From the NCBI GenBank assembly GCA_014656495.1, contig BNCN01000005.1, positions 186,001-250,000 of the forward strand: 64,000 nt of DNA, in the 5' to 3' direction. Within the stretch, counting starts at the first letter, position 1. Each line of letters opens with the position of its first letter. Source of the stretch: Comamonas sp. KCTC 72670. Lineage in GTDB: Bacteria > Myxococcota > Myxococcia > Myxococcales > Myxococcaceae. A program made the position numbers and the translations under genes. Positions 1 to 7,275 of the stretch are shown piece by piece. Below the pieces are notes generated by a model, which was not told the origin of the DNA, did not search any database, and saw nothing but the letters and a program-made list of their open reading frames with translations.

Positions 1-1131
1 CCGCCGCTGCAGCTCCAGGCGAATCTGGCAGCTCTCCGCCTCCATTCGCTCCTTGACCACCATGCGCTCGGCCAGCCGCGTCTCGGTGGCGCGGAACGAG
101 GCGATGGCGCGCACCTCGTCCTCCAGCTCGCGCAGGATGAGCGCCGTGCGCCAGCGCAGCACGTTCTTCGTCACGTGCACGTCGCCGAACATGTGGTCGC
201 CCACGTAGAGAATCTGGTCGCCGCTCATGCCCAGGTGGCGCTCCAGCTCCACCGCGCTGCCGCCGAAGTACGGCGTGCCGGGCTTGAAGGGGCCGGTGTG
301 GGGACGCAGCAGCGCCTCGCCGCTGGACTCCACCACCTCGAAGAGCGACGAGCGCGTGGTGAAGAACTCCGGCTTGCGCGCGGAGACAATCACCACGTCG
401 AAGAGCTGCCGCCACGTCATGCCCGCCGGCAGGTGCCGGTCGAAGGCGAAGTGCATCATGGGCTCGGTGTAGGCCCACTCGCTGTTGGTGATGAGCAGCA
501 GCTTCTTGCCGGCGTTGCGCTGGTCCAGCAGGGCCAGCGGCGTCTCCGGGTCGTCGATGACGTAGCGCTCCGGGTCGGCGATGATCTCCGCCTTCAGCCG
601 CCCCTGCATGTGCGTGGCGTCCAGGTTCTTCCGCACGTGCTCGTAGAGGTCCGAGTAGCCCATGGGCCCCGGGAGCTGGCCGGCGTCCAGCCGGTCCACG
701 AGCTGCGCGTAGATGCACGCCTCCGACAGCGAGAAGAGCGTGTTGAGGAACACCCAGCGGCGCTCGTGCAGGTCGATGATGGTGCGGGCGTACTCGTCGC
801 GCTGGGCCTCGAAGCTCATGGCCTGCGTGCCATGCAGCGCCTTCTTCACGAAGCCGAAGCGGTTGGCCTTGAGGAGGTTGCCCTTCTCCGTGTCGATGAT
901 GAGGCCGCGCATCGACAGCTCGGGGTCGAACGAGAGGTCCGCCACCGGCCAGCCCTGCTCCACGAGCCGGTCTCGGATGTGCTCGTAGGCGCGGCGCTCC
1001 CACGCCTCCACGTGGTAGTGGATGAGCGTGTAATCCATGTCGTAACCCACGGCCTTGATGGCGCGCAGGTTGAGGGTGCGATTGCAGAACAGGCCGCGCT
1101 CGGGCGGCGGACCAGGAATGAACGGGCTCAT
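1..1131 (-). CDS. HAD-IG family 5'-nucleotidase (partial, 3' end outside window)
   Basis: Reading the minus strand from the ATG at 1131 gives 377 uninterrupted codons running off the left edge, so the C-terminus is missing. The protein opens MSPFIPGPP. Near residue 30 it carries GYDMDYTL, the DxDxT nucleophile motif of HAD-superfamily phosphatases. Later come LLITNSEW and YVGDHMFGDV, the motifs expected for HAD motifs II and IV. This arrangement is typical of the cytosolic IMP/GMP-type 5'-nucleotidase family, which dephosphorylates purine mononucleotides. The gene stands alone, upstream of a hairpin that probably ends the glutathione peroxidase transcript. The family call is firm; the exact nucleotide substrate is inferred. 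Confidence 0.85.
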   Translation of the reverse strand, partial: MSPFIPGPPPERGLFCNRTLNLRAIKAVGYDMDYTLIHYHVEAWERRAYEHIRDRLVEQGWPVADLSFDPELSMRGLIIDTEKGNLLKANRFGFVKKALHGTQAMSFEAQRDEYARTIIDLHERRWVFLNTLFSLSEACIYAQLVDRLDAGQLPGPMGYSDLYEHVRKNLDATHMQGRLKAEIIADPERYVIDDPETPLALLDQRNAGKKLLLITNSEWAYTEPMMHFAFDRHLPAGMTWRQLFDVVIVSARKPEFFTTRSSLFEVVESSGEALLRPHTGPFKPGTPYFGGSAVELERHLGMSGDQILYVGDHMFGDVHVTKNVLRWRTALILRELEDEVRAIASFRATETRLAERMVVKERMEAESCQIRLELQRR

Positions 1132-1188
1132 GGCCCCCCTGGCTTGCCCCGGTGCGGGGCAAAAGTCGATGCTTTCGTCCACGGCCGT

Positions 1189-1213
1189 CCGCTGGACGGC
1201 AGATGTCCAGCGG
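1189..1213 (-). terminator. Hairpin after glutathione peroxidase
   Basis: A perfect 9-bp inverted repeat (CCGCTGGAC / GTCCAGCGG) with a 7-base loop lies 15 bases past the stop of the peroxidase gene on the minus strand. There is no T tract, so intrinsic termination is inferred from position and stem only. Confidence 0.5.
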
Positions 1214-1228
1214 CCAGCCCGGGTCGAA

Positions 1229-1780
1229 TCAGCCCTGCTTCGCCAGCTCCGCGTCGATGGCGGCGGTGAGGCGCGGGTCGTCCGCGGTGACGTCCGGGGC
1301 GAAGCGGGCCGCCACGCGGCCGTCACGGCCAATGAGGAACTTCTCGAAGTTCCACTGCACTTCCGGGACGGGGTTGGCGGTGATGCCGTAGCCCTGCAGC
1401 CGCGAGCGCATGGGGCCCTCGCCCACCGCGTCCGGGATGGCGCCCGTCAGCGCGTGGTAGAGCGGGTGCTTGTCCTCGCCCACCACCGAAATCTTGGAGA
1501 AGAGCGGGAACTTCACGTCGTAGGTCAGCGTGCAGAACGCCTTGATCTCCTCCTCGCTGCCGGGCTCCTGACCCAGGAAGTTGTTCGCGGGGAAGCCCAG
1601 CACATCGAGGCCCTCGGCGCGCTTGCGCTCGTAGAGCTTCTCCAGGCCTTCGTACTGCGGGGTCAGCCCGCACTTCGAGGCCACGTTGACCACCAGCAGG
1701 ACCTTGCCCTTGAACGGGCTCAGCGTCTGCGGGGCACCGTCGATGGACTTGAGCGGGATGTCGTAGAGGTTCTGGCTCAT
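1229..1780 (-). CDS. Glutathione peroxidase / thiol peroxidase
   Basis: A 183-residue protein that should reduce hydroperoxides in the cytoplasm with thioredoxin- or glutathione-type thiols. The peroxidatic cysteine is C37 in NVASKCGLTPQY, and the Trp-Asn pair of the catalytic tetrad is W143-N144 in VQWNFEKFLIGRDG. The usual CNQF segment reads ANNF (residues 65-68), so the tetrad Gln is replaced by Asn and the neighbouring Cys by Ala. Length matches bacterial BtuE-type enzymes. The start was put at MSQNLYD because the longer reading frame only adds a low-complexity arginine- and proline-rich leader. A single-gene unit facing a lipoprotein gene. Confidence 0.9.
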   Translation of the reverse strand: MSQNLYDIPLKSIDGAPQTLSPFKGKVLLVVNVASKCGLTPQYEGLEKLYERKRAEGLDVLGFPANNFLGQEPGSEEEIKAFCTLTYDVKFPLFSKISVVGEDKHPLYHALTGAIPDAVGEGPMRSRLQGYGITANPVPEVQWNFEKFLIGRDGRVAARFAPDVTADDPRLTAAIDAELAKQG

Positions 1781-1914
1781 GCCGCCCCGTATAACCGGTC
1801 GCCCGGGCAGGGGCCGCAAAGAGTACAAAAACTAGAAATTACGACTATCCATGGGCCGACAGGAGGTAGGTTCCGCCACCGATTTCCCTCCTTTCTCTCT
1901 CTGGAGATTTGCCC

Positions 1915-2535
1915 ATGACGTGGACGATTCGGAGCCTCTTCCTTGGTGTGTTCCTGCTGGCCGGCTGCAAGCACGGCGGCGCGGTCACGCCTCCCACCAC
2001 CCCGACGGCGCCCCAGGCGTGCGACGCGCAGCAGGCCCAGATTTCCCGCGAGGCCGACGAGCGCGCCGCGCCGTGGAGCGTGGAGCAGCACCTGGCGAAG
2101 AACTTCCCCGGCAAGAAGGTGTCGTGGCTGATGACGGACGCCGCGTACCAGAACTTCGTGGTGAAGCCGAACGCGCAGAACTTTGGCCGCTGCAACGAGA
2201 GCGGCTGTTACCTGTTCGCCGCGCCGTCGGAGACCATCCAGGCCGCCGTCGAGAAGTCGATGGTGGACGGCGCGCATGACCCCGCGGTGATTGGCCAGGC
2301 GCTGGGCCTGCCGGCGAAGAACTTCGAGGGGCCGCTGCGGATGATGACGCTGGACCTGGCGGCCACCGGCGTGTGCGTGCGCCTGCCCGTGGACGCGGAC
2401 CCGGGCGTCTGGAAGTGCACCAGCGACGAGGACACGGACTGCTTCAAGTTCGGTGGCTACACCTCCGGCGGCGTGCCCGAGCTGATGGTCATCAACGCGC
2501 CCGTGTCGCAGGCGGTGGTGACGGAGATTCCGTGA
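1915..2535 (+). CDS. Putative lipoprotein, unknown family
   Basis: A 206-residue protein with a short signal peptide ending in the lipobox LLAGC, so it should be exported and lipid-anchored. The ATG at 1915 is preceded by GGAG at the right spacing; an in-frame TTG six bases earlier has no such support. The mature part has several Cys residues (CDAQQ, RCNESGC, VCVRL, WKC, DCFKF) that could form disulfides. I do not recognise the fold. Its stop overlaps the GTG start of the next small gene by four bases, so the two are probably translated together. Confidence 0.75.
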   Translation: MTWTIRSLFLGVFLLAGCKHGGAVTPPTTPTAPQACDAQQAQISREADERAAPWSVEQHLAKNFPGKKVSWLMTDAAYQNFVVKPNAQNFGRCNESGCYLFAAPSETIQAAVEKSMVDGAHDPAVIGQALGLPAKNFEGPLRMMTLDLAATGVCVRLPVDADPGVWKCTSDEDTDCFKFGGYTSGGVPELMVINAPVSQAVVTEIP

Positions 2536-2771
2536 GCGAGGAGCAGGTCCTCATCCAGAGCCCGTTGATGTACCGCCTCGTGCGCGCGGGGGATGGGACG
2601 TTGTTCCTCGACGTGGTGGTGGGAGGCATTGCCCAGTTCACCGTGCGCGTATTCCTCACCGCGCAGGAAGCCGAGGCCTACGCCCGGCTGGGCCGCCCCT
2701 ACGCCGACCGGCTGGCCATGGATGTCATGGCCAGTCCCTCGTTTGGCGGGCGGGCGGTGCGCGTGCCGTAG
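2532..2771 (+). CDS. Small hypothetical protein (79 aa)
   Basis: Begins at a GTG that overlaps the preceding lipoprotein stop (GTGA). The product is 79 residues, soluble, with no signal peptide, starting MSEEQVLIQSPLMYRL. It has a beta-rich look (GTLFLDVVVGGIAQFTVRVF) followed by a short helix. No family recognised. The coupling suggests a partner or accessory of the lipoprotein upstream. A strong hairpin follows. Confidence 0.6.
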   Translation: MSEEQVLIQSPLMYRLVRAGDGTLFLDVVVGGIAQFTVRVFLTAQEAEAYARLGRPYADRLAMDVMASPSFGGRAVRVP

Positions 2772-2799
2772 CAGGCGTGCGCGGCGATTGCCCGCAGGA

Positions 2800-2836
2800 C
2801 GCCGCCCCGAGCCGCCAGGTGGGGCTCGGGGCGGCG
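2800..2836 (+). terminator. Strong GC hairpin terminator
   Basis: Perfect 14-bp inverted repeat (core GCCGCCCCGAGCC / GGCTCGGGGCGGC) with a 9-base loop, 28 bases after the stop of the small hypothetical gene. No T tract follows, as is common in this window. Confidence 0.6.
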
Positions 2837-2934
2837 GCGTCTCCAGCCCGCGGCCCTCGTGAATGCGCGGGTGCTCCCGAATGTCGCAGGATGACGCGAA
2901 GTCATTCCCGGCCGGAAGTGCCAAGGACGTGTTC

Positions 2935-3582
2935 ATGAAGCTGTCGTGGAGTGGAGCGGCCGTCGCCGCGAGTGTGCTGGGCCTCGTTGCCGGGCGGGCC
3001 CAGGCGGAAGCGGAATGGAAGACGGTGTCGGAGAAGCCTTACGTGGTGAAGGTGCGCGCCCGCCCCGGCAGCGACGCCAAGGAGGTCTGGGCGGAGGGCG
3101 ATTTGTCCGCGAGCGCCGCGGACGTGCAGGCGGTGCTGCGGGACGTGGACGCCTACCGGCACTGGATGCCGTATGTGAAGGAGTCCCGGCTCTTGAAGGA
3201 CCTGCCGGAGGAGGGCCAGCTCACGTACACGAAGCTGGACCTGCCCGTCGTGTCCTCGCGCGACTACGTGTGCAGCGTGGTGCTGGAGTCCAAGCTGGCG
3301 GAGGACGGCTCGGGGGTGTTCGCGCAGCGGTGGCGCGCGGAGCCGGACGCCATCCCCCAGCGGCGGGGGACGGTGCGCCTGCGGCTCAACGAGGGGAGCT
3401 GGCGCGTGGAGCCTCGCGGTGAGAAGGCGTCGCATGCCGTGTACCGCTTCACCGTGGACCCGGCCGGCTCCATCCCTGGCTTCCTGGCGCGCATGGGGCA
3501 GAAGGACGCCGTGGAGGACACGTTCCGCGCCGTGGAGAAGCGGGCCCGCCACCACGCCGCGGCCCGGGCGCAGGCGAAGTAG
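2935..3582 (+). CDS. Secreted START/SRPBCC-domain protein
   Basis: A 215-residue protein with a signal peptide (MKLSWSGAAVAASVLGLVAGRAQA, cleaved after AQA) followed by one START-type lipid/ligand-binding domain. Signature stretches are AEGDLSASAADVQAVLRDVDAYRHWMPYV near residue 60 and VVSSRDYVCSVV near residue 110. START-like periplasmic proteins bind hydrophobic ligands; the ligand here is unknown. The ATG at 2935 is preceded by AAGGA at good spacing; the longer frame adds an unsupported leader. Stands alone, followed by a palindromic hairpin. Confidence 0.8.
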   Translation: MKLSWSGAAVAASVLGLVAGRAQAEAEWKTVSEKPYVVKVRARPGSDAKEVWAEGDLSASAADVQAVLRDVDAYRHWMPYVKESRLLKDLPEEGQLTYTKLDLPVVSSRDYVCSVVLESKLAEDGSGVFAQRWRAEPDAIPQRRGTVRLRLNEGSWRVEPRGEKASHAVYRFTVDPAGSIPGFLARMGQKDAVEDTFRAVEKRARHHAAARAQAK

Positions 3583-3617
3583 CGCGGGCGCGCCGCAACC
3601 CCTGCGGGGGCCCGTCC

Positions 3618-3642
3618 GGAGCGCGCAAGGCTTGCGCGCTCC
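3618..3642 (+). terminator. Palindromic hairpin after START gene
   Basis: A 25-base near-perfect palindrome with 12-base arms around a single G (effective stem GGAGCGCGC / GCGCGCTCC, 7-base loop), 36 bases past the stop. Likely a terminator; no T tract. Confidence 0.45.
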
Positions 3643-3766
3643 CAGGCCCGTCGCGCCCCACCGCGCGAGGCACACTTCCTGAAAAGCAGCACCTTCCACT
3701 GGAGCATGGCTCTCCAGGGATGCCCGCGGCGGGAGGTGGCCGGGGTGGCCACCGTGGGAGGTGCGC

Positions 3767-4030
3767 ATGGAGCTGCTGGCTCGGGAGGCCCAGGAAGCAT
3801 TGCGGCAACGCAGCCACCGGCTGCGCGCCCGCGCGGCGTCGGAGGCCGGCAGGCTGGCCTTCACCGACGCGGAGCAGCAGGAGCTGCGAGACATCGAAGA
3901 CGCGCTCGCGCGCATCGCCCAGGGGGAGTTCGGCCGGTGCGCGCGGTGCGGCGGCGCCATGGGCCGGCACCGGCTGCGCGCCGTCCCCGAGGCCCGGCAC
4001 TGCCTGACGTGCGCGGCGCTGGAGCGCTGA
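3767..4030 (+). CDS. DksA/TraR-family C4 zinc-finger protein
   Basis: An 87-residue protein with a predicted coiled-coil N-terminal half (LAREAQEALRQRSHRLRAR) and a C4 zinc finger at C58, C61, C79 and C82 (CARC ... CLTC). This is the layout of small DksA/TraR-type proteins that bind in the RNA polymerase secondary channel. The DxxDxA tip of true DksA is not evident, though acidic residues occur around FTDAEQQELRDIEDALA. The start is ATG 3767, preceded by GGGAGG; an upstream in-frame GTG lies inside that ribosome site. Role in transcription is inferred from family only. Confidence 0.8.
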   Translation: MELLAREAQEALRQRSHRLRARAASEAGRLAFTDAEQQELRDIEDALARIAQGEFGRCARCGGAMGRHRLRAVPEARHCLTCAALER

Positions 4031-4122
4031 GCGGTGGGGCCTGTCCCCCGGCCAGGCGGGCGGCGGGGCCCGTGGGGTGGGCTTCCCTGGACTGTCCGGG
4101 AAAGAAGCCGTGCACGGGTGCG

Positions 4123-4140
4123 TGTCTAGGGGTATAGACA
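4123..4140. promoter_or_regulatory. Perfect dyad TGTCTA-N6-TAGACA upstream of HTH gene
   Basis: A 6-bp perfect inverted repeat with a 6-base spacer lies 8 bases before the first ATG of the small HTH gene. It has the size and symmetry of an operator for a dimeric HTH protein, so autoregulation is plausible. Not proven by sequence alone. Confidence 0.4.
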
Positions 4141-4148
4141 GCCCCGAC

Positions 4149-4379
4149 ATGTGTCCCATGGTGAAGACCGAAGACCTGATTGACGCTCAGGCGGTGGCCG
4201 GGTTGCTGCGCCTGCGCCACGCCAACAGCGTCAGCACCTACCTGCGCCGCTATCCCGACATGCCCCGGCCCGTCCTGGACCTGGGCGCCGGGCGGCCCCG
4301 GCTTTGGCTTCGTCCCCAGGTGGTGCGCTGGATGCGCGCCCGCAAGCCCGAGCAGCCCCGCGTTGGAGGTGATTCATGA
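4149..4379 (+). CDS. Small AlpA/excisionase-like HTH protein
   Basis: A 76-residue (or 73, if ATG 4158 is used) basic protein. LIDAQAVAGLLRLRHANSVS resembles the recognition region of winged-helix excisionase/AlpA-type proteins, followed by a short beta wing and RPQVVRWMRARKP. Its stop overlaps the ATG of the methionine aminopeptidase gene (ATGA at 4376), so the two are translationally coupled. A perfect dyad lies just upstream and may be its binding site. No phage or integrase genes are nearby, so a role as a local regulator is more likely than excision. Confidence 0.6.
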   Translation: MCPMVKTEDLIDAQAVAGLLRLRHANSVSTYLRRYPDMPRPVLDLGAGRPRLWLRPQVVRWMRARKPEQPRVGGDS

Positions 4380-5371
4380 CCACAGCCGTTCCCCGTACGC
4401 CCCCCGCCGTTCTCCCCGGGCCGAATGACACCTGCTGGTGCGGCAGCGGTTCCAAGTACAAGAAGTGCCACCGGGGCGCGGACGCCGCCGAGGCGCGCAA
4501 GAAGGGCCCCGACATCGCCCGCAAGGGCATCCGGCCGGGCGTCATCAGCCCCCGCCGCGAGGTGCCCCTGCACATCCCCCGTCCGGAGTACGCGCTGACG
4601 GGCCGGCCCTCGCGCAAGAGTCCGGGCTCGGACGTCAAGACGCCGGACGTCATCGCCCGCATGCGCAAGGCGTGCAAGGCCGCCGCGGAGGTGCTCCAGG
4701 AGGTGGCGTCGCACGTGCGTCCGGGCATCACCACCGATGAGCTGGATGCGATTACGCACGAGGCGTACATCAAGCGGGGCGGCTACCCGAGCACGCTCAA
4801 CTACCACCGCTATCCGAAGTCGCTCTGCACGTCCGTCAACGAGGTCATCTGCCACGGCATCCCGGACAGCCGGCCGCTGGAGGACGGGGACATCGTCAAC
4901 CTGGACGTCACCATCTTCCTGGATGGCGTGCACGGTGACTGCTCGGCCACGTACTTCGTGGGCAACGTGGACGAGGAGAGCCAGCGGCTGGTGCGCGTGA
5001 CGCGCGAGTGCCTGGACTTGGGCATCGCCGCGGTGAAGCCCGGGCGCCCCATCAGCGACATCGGCCGCGCCATCGAGACGCACGCCACGCAGAACGGGAT
5101 GAGCGTGGTGCGCGCCTACTGCGGCCACGGCATCGGCGAGACGTTCCACACCGCGCTCCAGATTCCGCACTACTACGAGCCCGAGGCGGACACCGTCATC
5201 GAGCCCGGCATGATCTTCACCGTCGAGCCGATGATCAACCTGGGCGGCTGGGGCCACCGCACCTGGGATGACGAGTGGACCGCCGTCACCGCGGACGGCA
5301 GCCGCAGCGCGCAGTTCGAGCACACCCTGCTCGTCACCGACCAGGGCGCGGAAATCCTCACCGTGGCGTGA
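4376..5371 (+). CDS. map: Type I methionine aminopeptidase with N-terminal SEC-C zinc motif
   Basis: A 331-residue cytoplasmic metalloprotease that removes the initiator methionine from nascent proteins. The N-terminus holds a SEC-C motif (C20, C22, C31, H32 in TCWCGSGSKYKKCH), which usually binds zinc and helps ribosome or SecB-type contacts. The catalytic domain has the five metal ligands at the expected spacing: D177, D188, H251, E284 and E315, plus H160 in EVICHGIP. It is about 70 residues longer than E. coli MAP because of the N-terminal extension. Coupled to the upstream HTH gene and followed by a strong hairpin. Confidence 0.95.
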   Translation: MTTAVPRTPPAVLPGPNDTCWCGSGSKYKKCHRGADAAEARKKGPDIARKGIRPGVISPRREVPLHIPRPEYALTGRPSRKSPGSDVKTPDVIARMRKACKAAAEVLQEVASHVRPGITTDELDAITHEAYIKRGGYPSTLNYHRYPKSLCTSVNEVICHGIPDSRPLEDGDIVNLDVTIFLDGVHGDCSATYFVGNVDEESQRLVRVTRECLDLGIAAVKPGRPISDIGRAIETHATQNGMSVVRAYCGHGIGETFHTALQIPHYYEPEADTVIEPGMIFTVEPMINLGGWGHRTWDDEWTAVTADGSRSAQFEHTLLVTDQGAEILTVA

Positions 5372-5381
5372 GCCCGTGGAC

Positions 5382-5412
5382 CCGCGCGGCCGGAGCGCTT
5401 CCGGCCGCGCGG
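5382..5412. terminator. Bidirectional hairpin between map and a methyltransferase gene
   Basis: Perfect 13-bp inverted repeat (CCGCGCGGCCGGA / TCCGGCCGCGCGG) with a 5-base loop, lying between convergent genes 10 bases after the map stop and 17 bases before the facing stop. Confidence 0.65.
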
Positions 5413-5428
5413 TGGTCCGGGCTCAGCT

Positions 5429-6163
5429 TCATCCCGGGGTGCCGGGCTGGAAGCGCGCCAGGAAGACCTTGAACTGGAGCGAGATGAAGAGGGGCTTCGG
5501 CGTCACGAAGCCCGCCTGCGCGAGCATCGAGAACAAGGCGGCGTCGGATTCGATGGGCCGCAGCGCCATGAAGCGCTCGCGGCGGCGCTCCAGCTCCTCC
5601 CGGGGCGTGCCGTAGGCCCGCCACCGCCGCAGCTCCACGTTCAGCAGCTCCGGGTCCATGCCGATGCGGCAGCCGACGACCAGTGGGGCTCCAGGCTCGA
5701 GCCGTCGGGCGACCTCTCGGAGCAGCTCGAGGCGGGCCGCTTCGCCCTCCACGTGGTGGAGGACGCCCATCATCTGCGCGCCGTCGAATGGGGGACTCGC
5801 GGGCAGCGTGTGCAGCTCGCCGTGGTGGAGGTGGGTTCGCGAGAGCAGCCCTTCTGTCTCCAGGCGCTTTCGCGCGACGTCGAGCATGGCGTCGGAGGGG
5901 TCGATGCCCGTGAAGCGCCAGCCAGGGACGTCGAAGCGGGTGTAGGGCACCAGCTCCGAGCCCGTGCCCACGCCGACGAAGAGCAGCGAGGCCGCGTCCT
6001 GGCCGTCGAGCTGCGCCGTCAGGGCGCTGACGCCGAGCTCATACAGGGCCGGGGCGCCCGCGAGCGCGATGGAGGCCTGGGCGTCGTAGTGGACGGCGCG
6101 GTCCGCGCCGAAGCCCGGGACGATGTGGTGGGCGGGGTGGGCATGGTGGTGGTCGTGAGCCAT
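5429..6163 (-). CDS. Class I SAM-dependent methyltransferase
   Basis: A 244-residue protein. After a histidine-rich start (MAHDHHHAHPAHH) it shows a Rossmann methyltransferase core: motif I is LLFVGVGTGSELVPY near residue 75, the motif II acid is in FTGIDPSDAMLDVARKRL, and the motif IV region is MMGVLHHVEG. The substrate is not recognisable. The His-rich leader could bind metal or simply be a linker. The start at 6163 is preceded by GAGGA; the longer frame adds an arginine-rich leader with no support. Divergent from the sigma-factor gene at 6337. Confidence 0.8.
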   Translation of the reverse strand: MAHDHHHAHPAHHIVPGFGADRAVHYDAQASIALAGAPALYELGVSALTAQLDGQDAASLLFVGVGTGSELVPYTRFDVPGWRFTGIDPSDAMLDVARKRLETEGLLSRTHLHHGELHTLPASPPFDGAQMMGVLHHVEGEAARLELLREVARRLEPGAPLVVGCRIGMDPELLNVELRRWRAYGTPREELERRRERFMALRPIESDAALFSMLAQAGFVTPKPLFISLQFKVFLARFQPGTPG

Positions 6164-6336
6164 GTGCGGTCCTCGGGAAGTCAGGGATGGCTTCGAGGAT
6201 GCGCCCTGGCCTGGGTGAAGGGGAGGGCGGGGATTGAGGCGCAATCGGCGCGAACGCGAGTCTCCGCGCGGCCCACGCCGGGCGAGGGGGCGAGAGCCCG
6301 CTCGGGCATTCATGCTAGAGGTTCCAGGGAGGGGGC

Positions 6337-7275
6337 GTGGCTTTTCGCGCCACGGGACTCCACCAGCTCATGCATACGGACCGCTCGCTTCCCGGGGAGA
6401 TTCTCGAAGCCGTTCTTCGTTCGATGGGCGCCGCCGCGGCGGGCCGTTTGCGGTCCGCGCCGGGGTTTCCCCAGGCCCTCGCCCGGGCCCTGCGCGAGGC
6501 GGCCTCCCTTCAGGGCGTGGCGCCCGAACCCATGGCGTTCGCACGACATCTGGGCGCGCGGCTCTCCGAGGCCGAGGACCCCGTCGTCGCGCTGGAGCGT
6601 CTGCACGCCAGGGATTTGGCCCTCGCGCTCGCCTGCGCGCAGGGGACTCCAGGGGCGGCGGACCTCTTCGACGCGGAGGTCCTGCGCAAGCTGCATGGCT
6701 CGCTCGCGCGGTTTCATCCCTCCCCCTCGTTCGTGGACGAGGTGCTCCAGGCGCTCCGGGGAAATCTGCTGATGCCTCGGCCCGACTCGCCGCCCCGGCT
6801 CCTCGGCTATGCGGGCGTGGGGTCGTTGCTGCATTGGGTCAACATCTCCGCGGTGCGGCTCGCGCTCCGGATGCGCAAGGCGCAGGGGCAGGAAGCCCAG
6901 GTGGACGCGGAGATGATGGCCGCGGACCCGGCGCAAGGTGGGCTGGAGCTGGGGCTGGTCCGTGAGGAGGCCCGCGCCCACGTGCGCGCCGCCTTCGTCC
7001 AGGCGGTGGCCTCCCTGGATGACGAGGACCGGGAGCTGCTGCGCCTGCACTTCGTGGAGCACCTGTCGCTGACGCGCTTGGGGGAGCTCTACGGCGTGCA
7101 CAAGTCCACGTTGTCCCGGCGGCTGGCCGGGGTGAAGGCGCTGCTGGAGTCGCGCACGCATCAGGGACTGACGGAGCGGTTGTCGCTCTCCCAGGAGGAG
7201 CTGGACAGCCTGATGCGGGCCGTTCACGGCCGCCTCGACGTGAGCCTCTCCGGGCTCCTGGCGGCGAAGGAATGA
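6337..7275 (+). CDS. Sigma-70 family factor (Myxococcales type)
   Basis: A 312-residue protein. Its C-terminal third has sigma region 4-like sequence: SLDDEDRELLRLHFVEHLSL followed by the HTH LGELYGVHKSTLSRRLAGV. The long N-terminal half is unlike standard ECF factors; length and layout fit the Myxococcales-restricted sigma family I know as Sig-70_gmx1 (recalled, not searched). The GTG at 6337 follows GGGAGGGGG; ATG 6370 is an alternative without a good ribosome site. The stop overlaps the ATG of the zinc-finger kinase (ATGA at 7272). That kinase is the obvious candidate regulator of this sigma factor. Confidence 0.8.
   Translation: MAFRATGLHQLMHTDRSLPGEILEAVLRSMGAAAAGRLRSAPGFPQALARALREAASLQGVAPEPMAFARHLGARLSEAEDPVVALERLHARDLALALACAQGTPGAADLFDAEVLRKLHGSLARFHPSPSFVDEVLQALRGNLLMPRPDSPPRLLGYAGVGSLLHWVNISAVRLALRMRKAQGQEAQVDAEMMAADPAQGGLELGLVREEARAHVRAAFVQAVASLDDEDRELLRLHFVEHLSLTRLGELYGVHKSTLSRRLAGVKALLESRTHQGLTERLSLSQEELDSLMRAVHGRLDVSLSGLLAAKE

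Noticed and set aside
175..1269. Long open frame on the plus strand
   Set aside because: Antisense shadow of the HAD nucleotidase; composition is His/Val/Arg-rich as expected for an opposite frame in high-GC DNA.
4149..4379. Small HTH protein as phage excisionase
   Set aside because: No integrase, attachment site or other phage gene nearby; coupling to map points to a chromosomal regulator.
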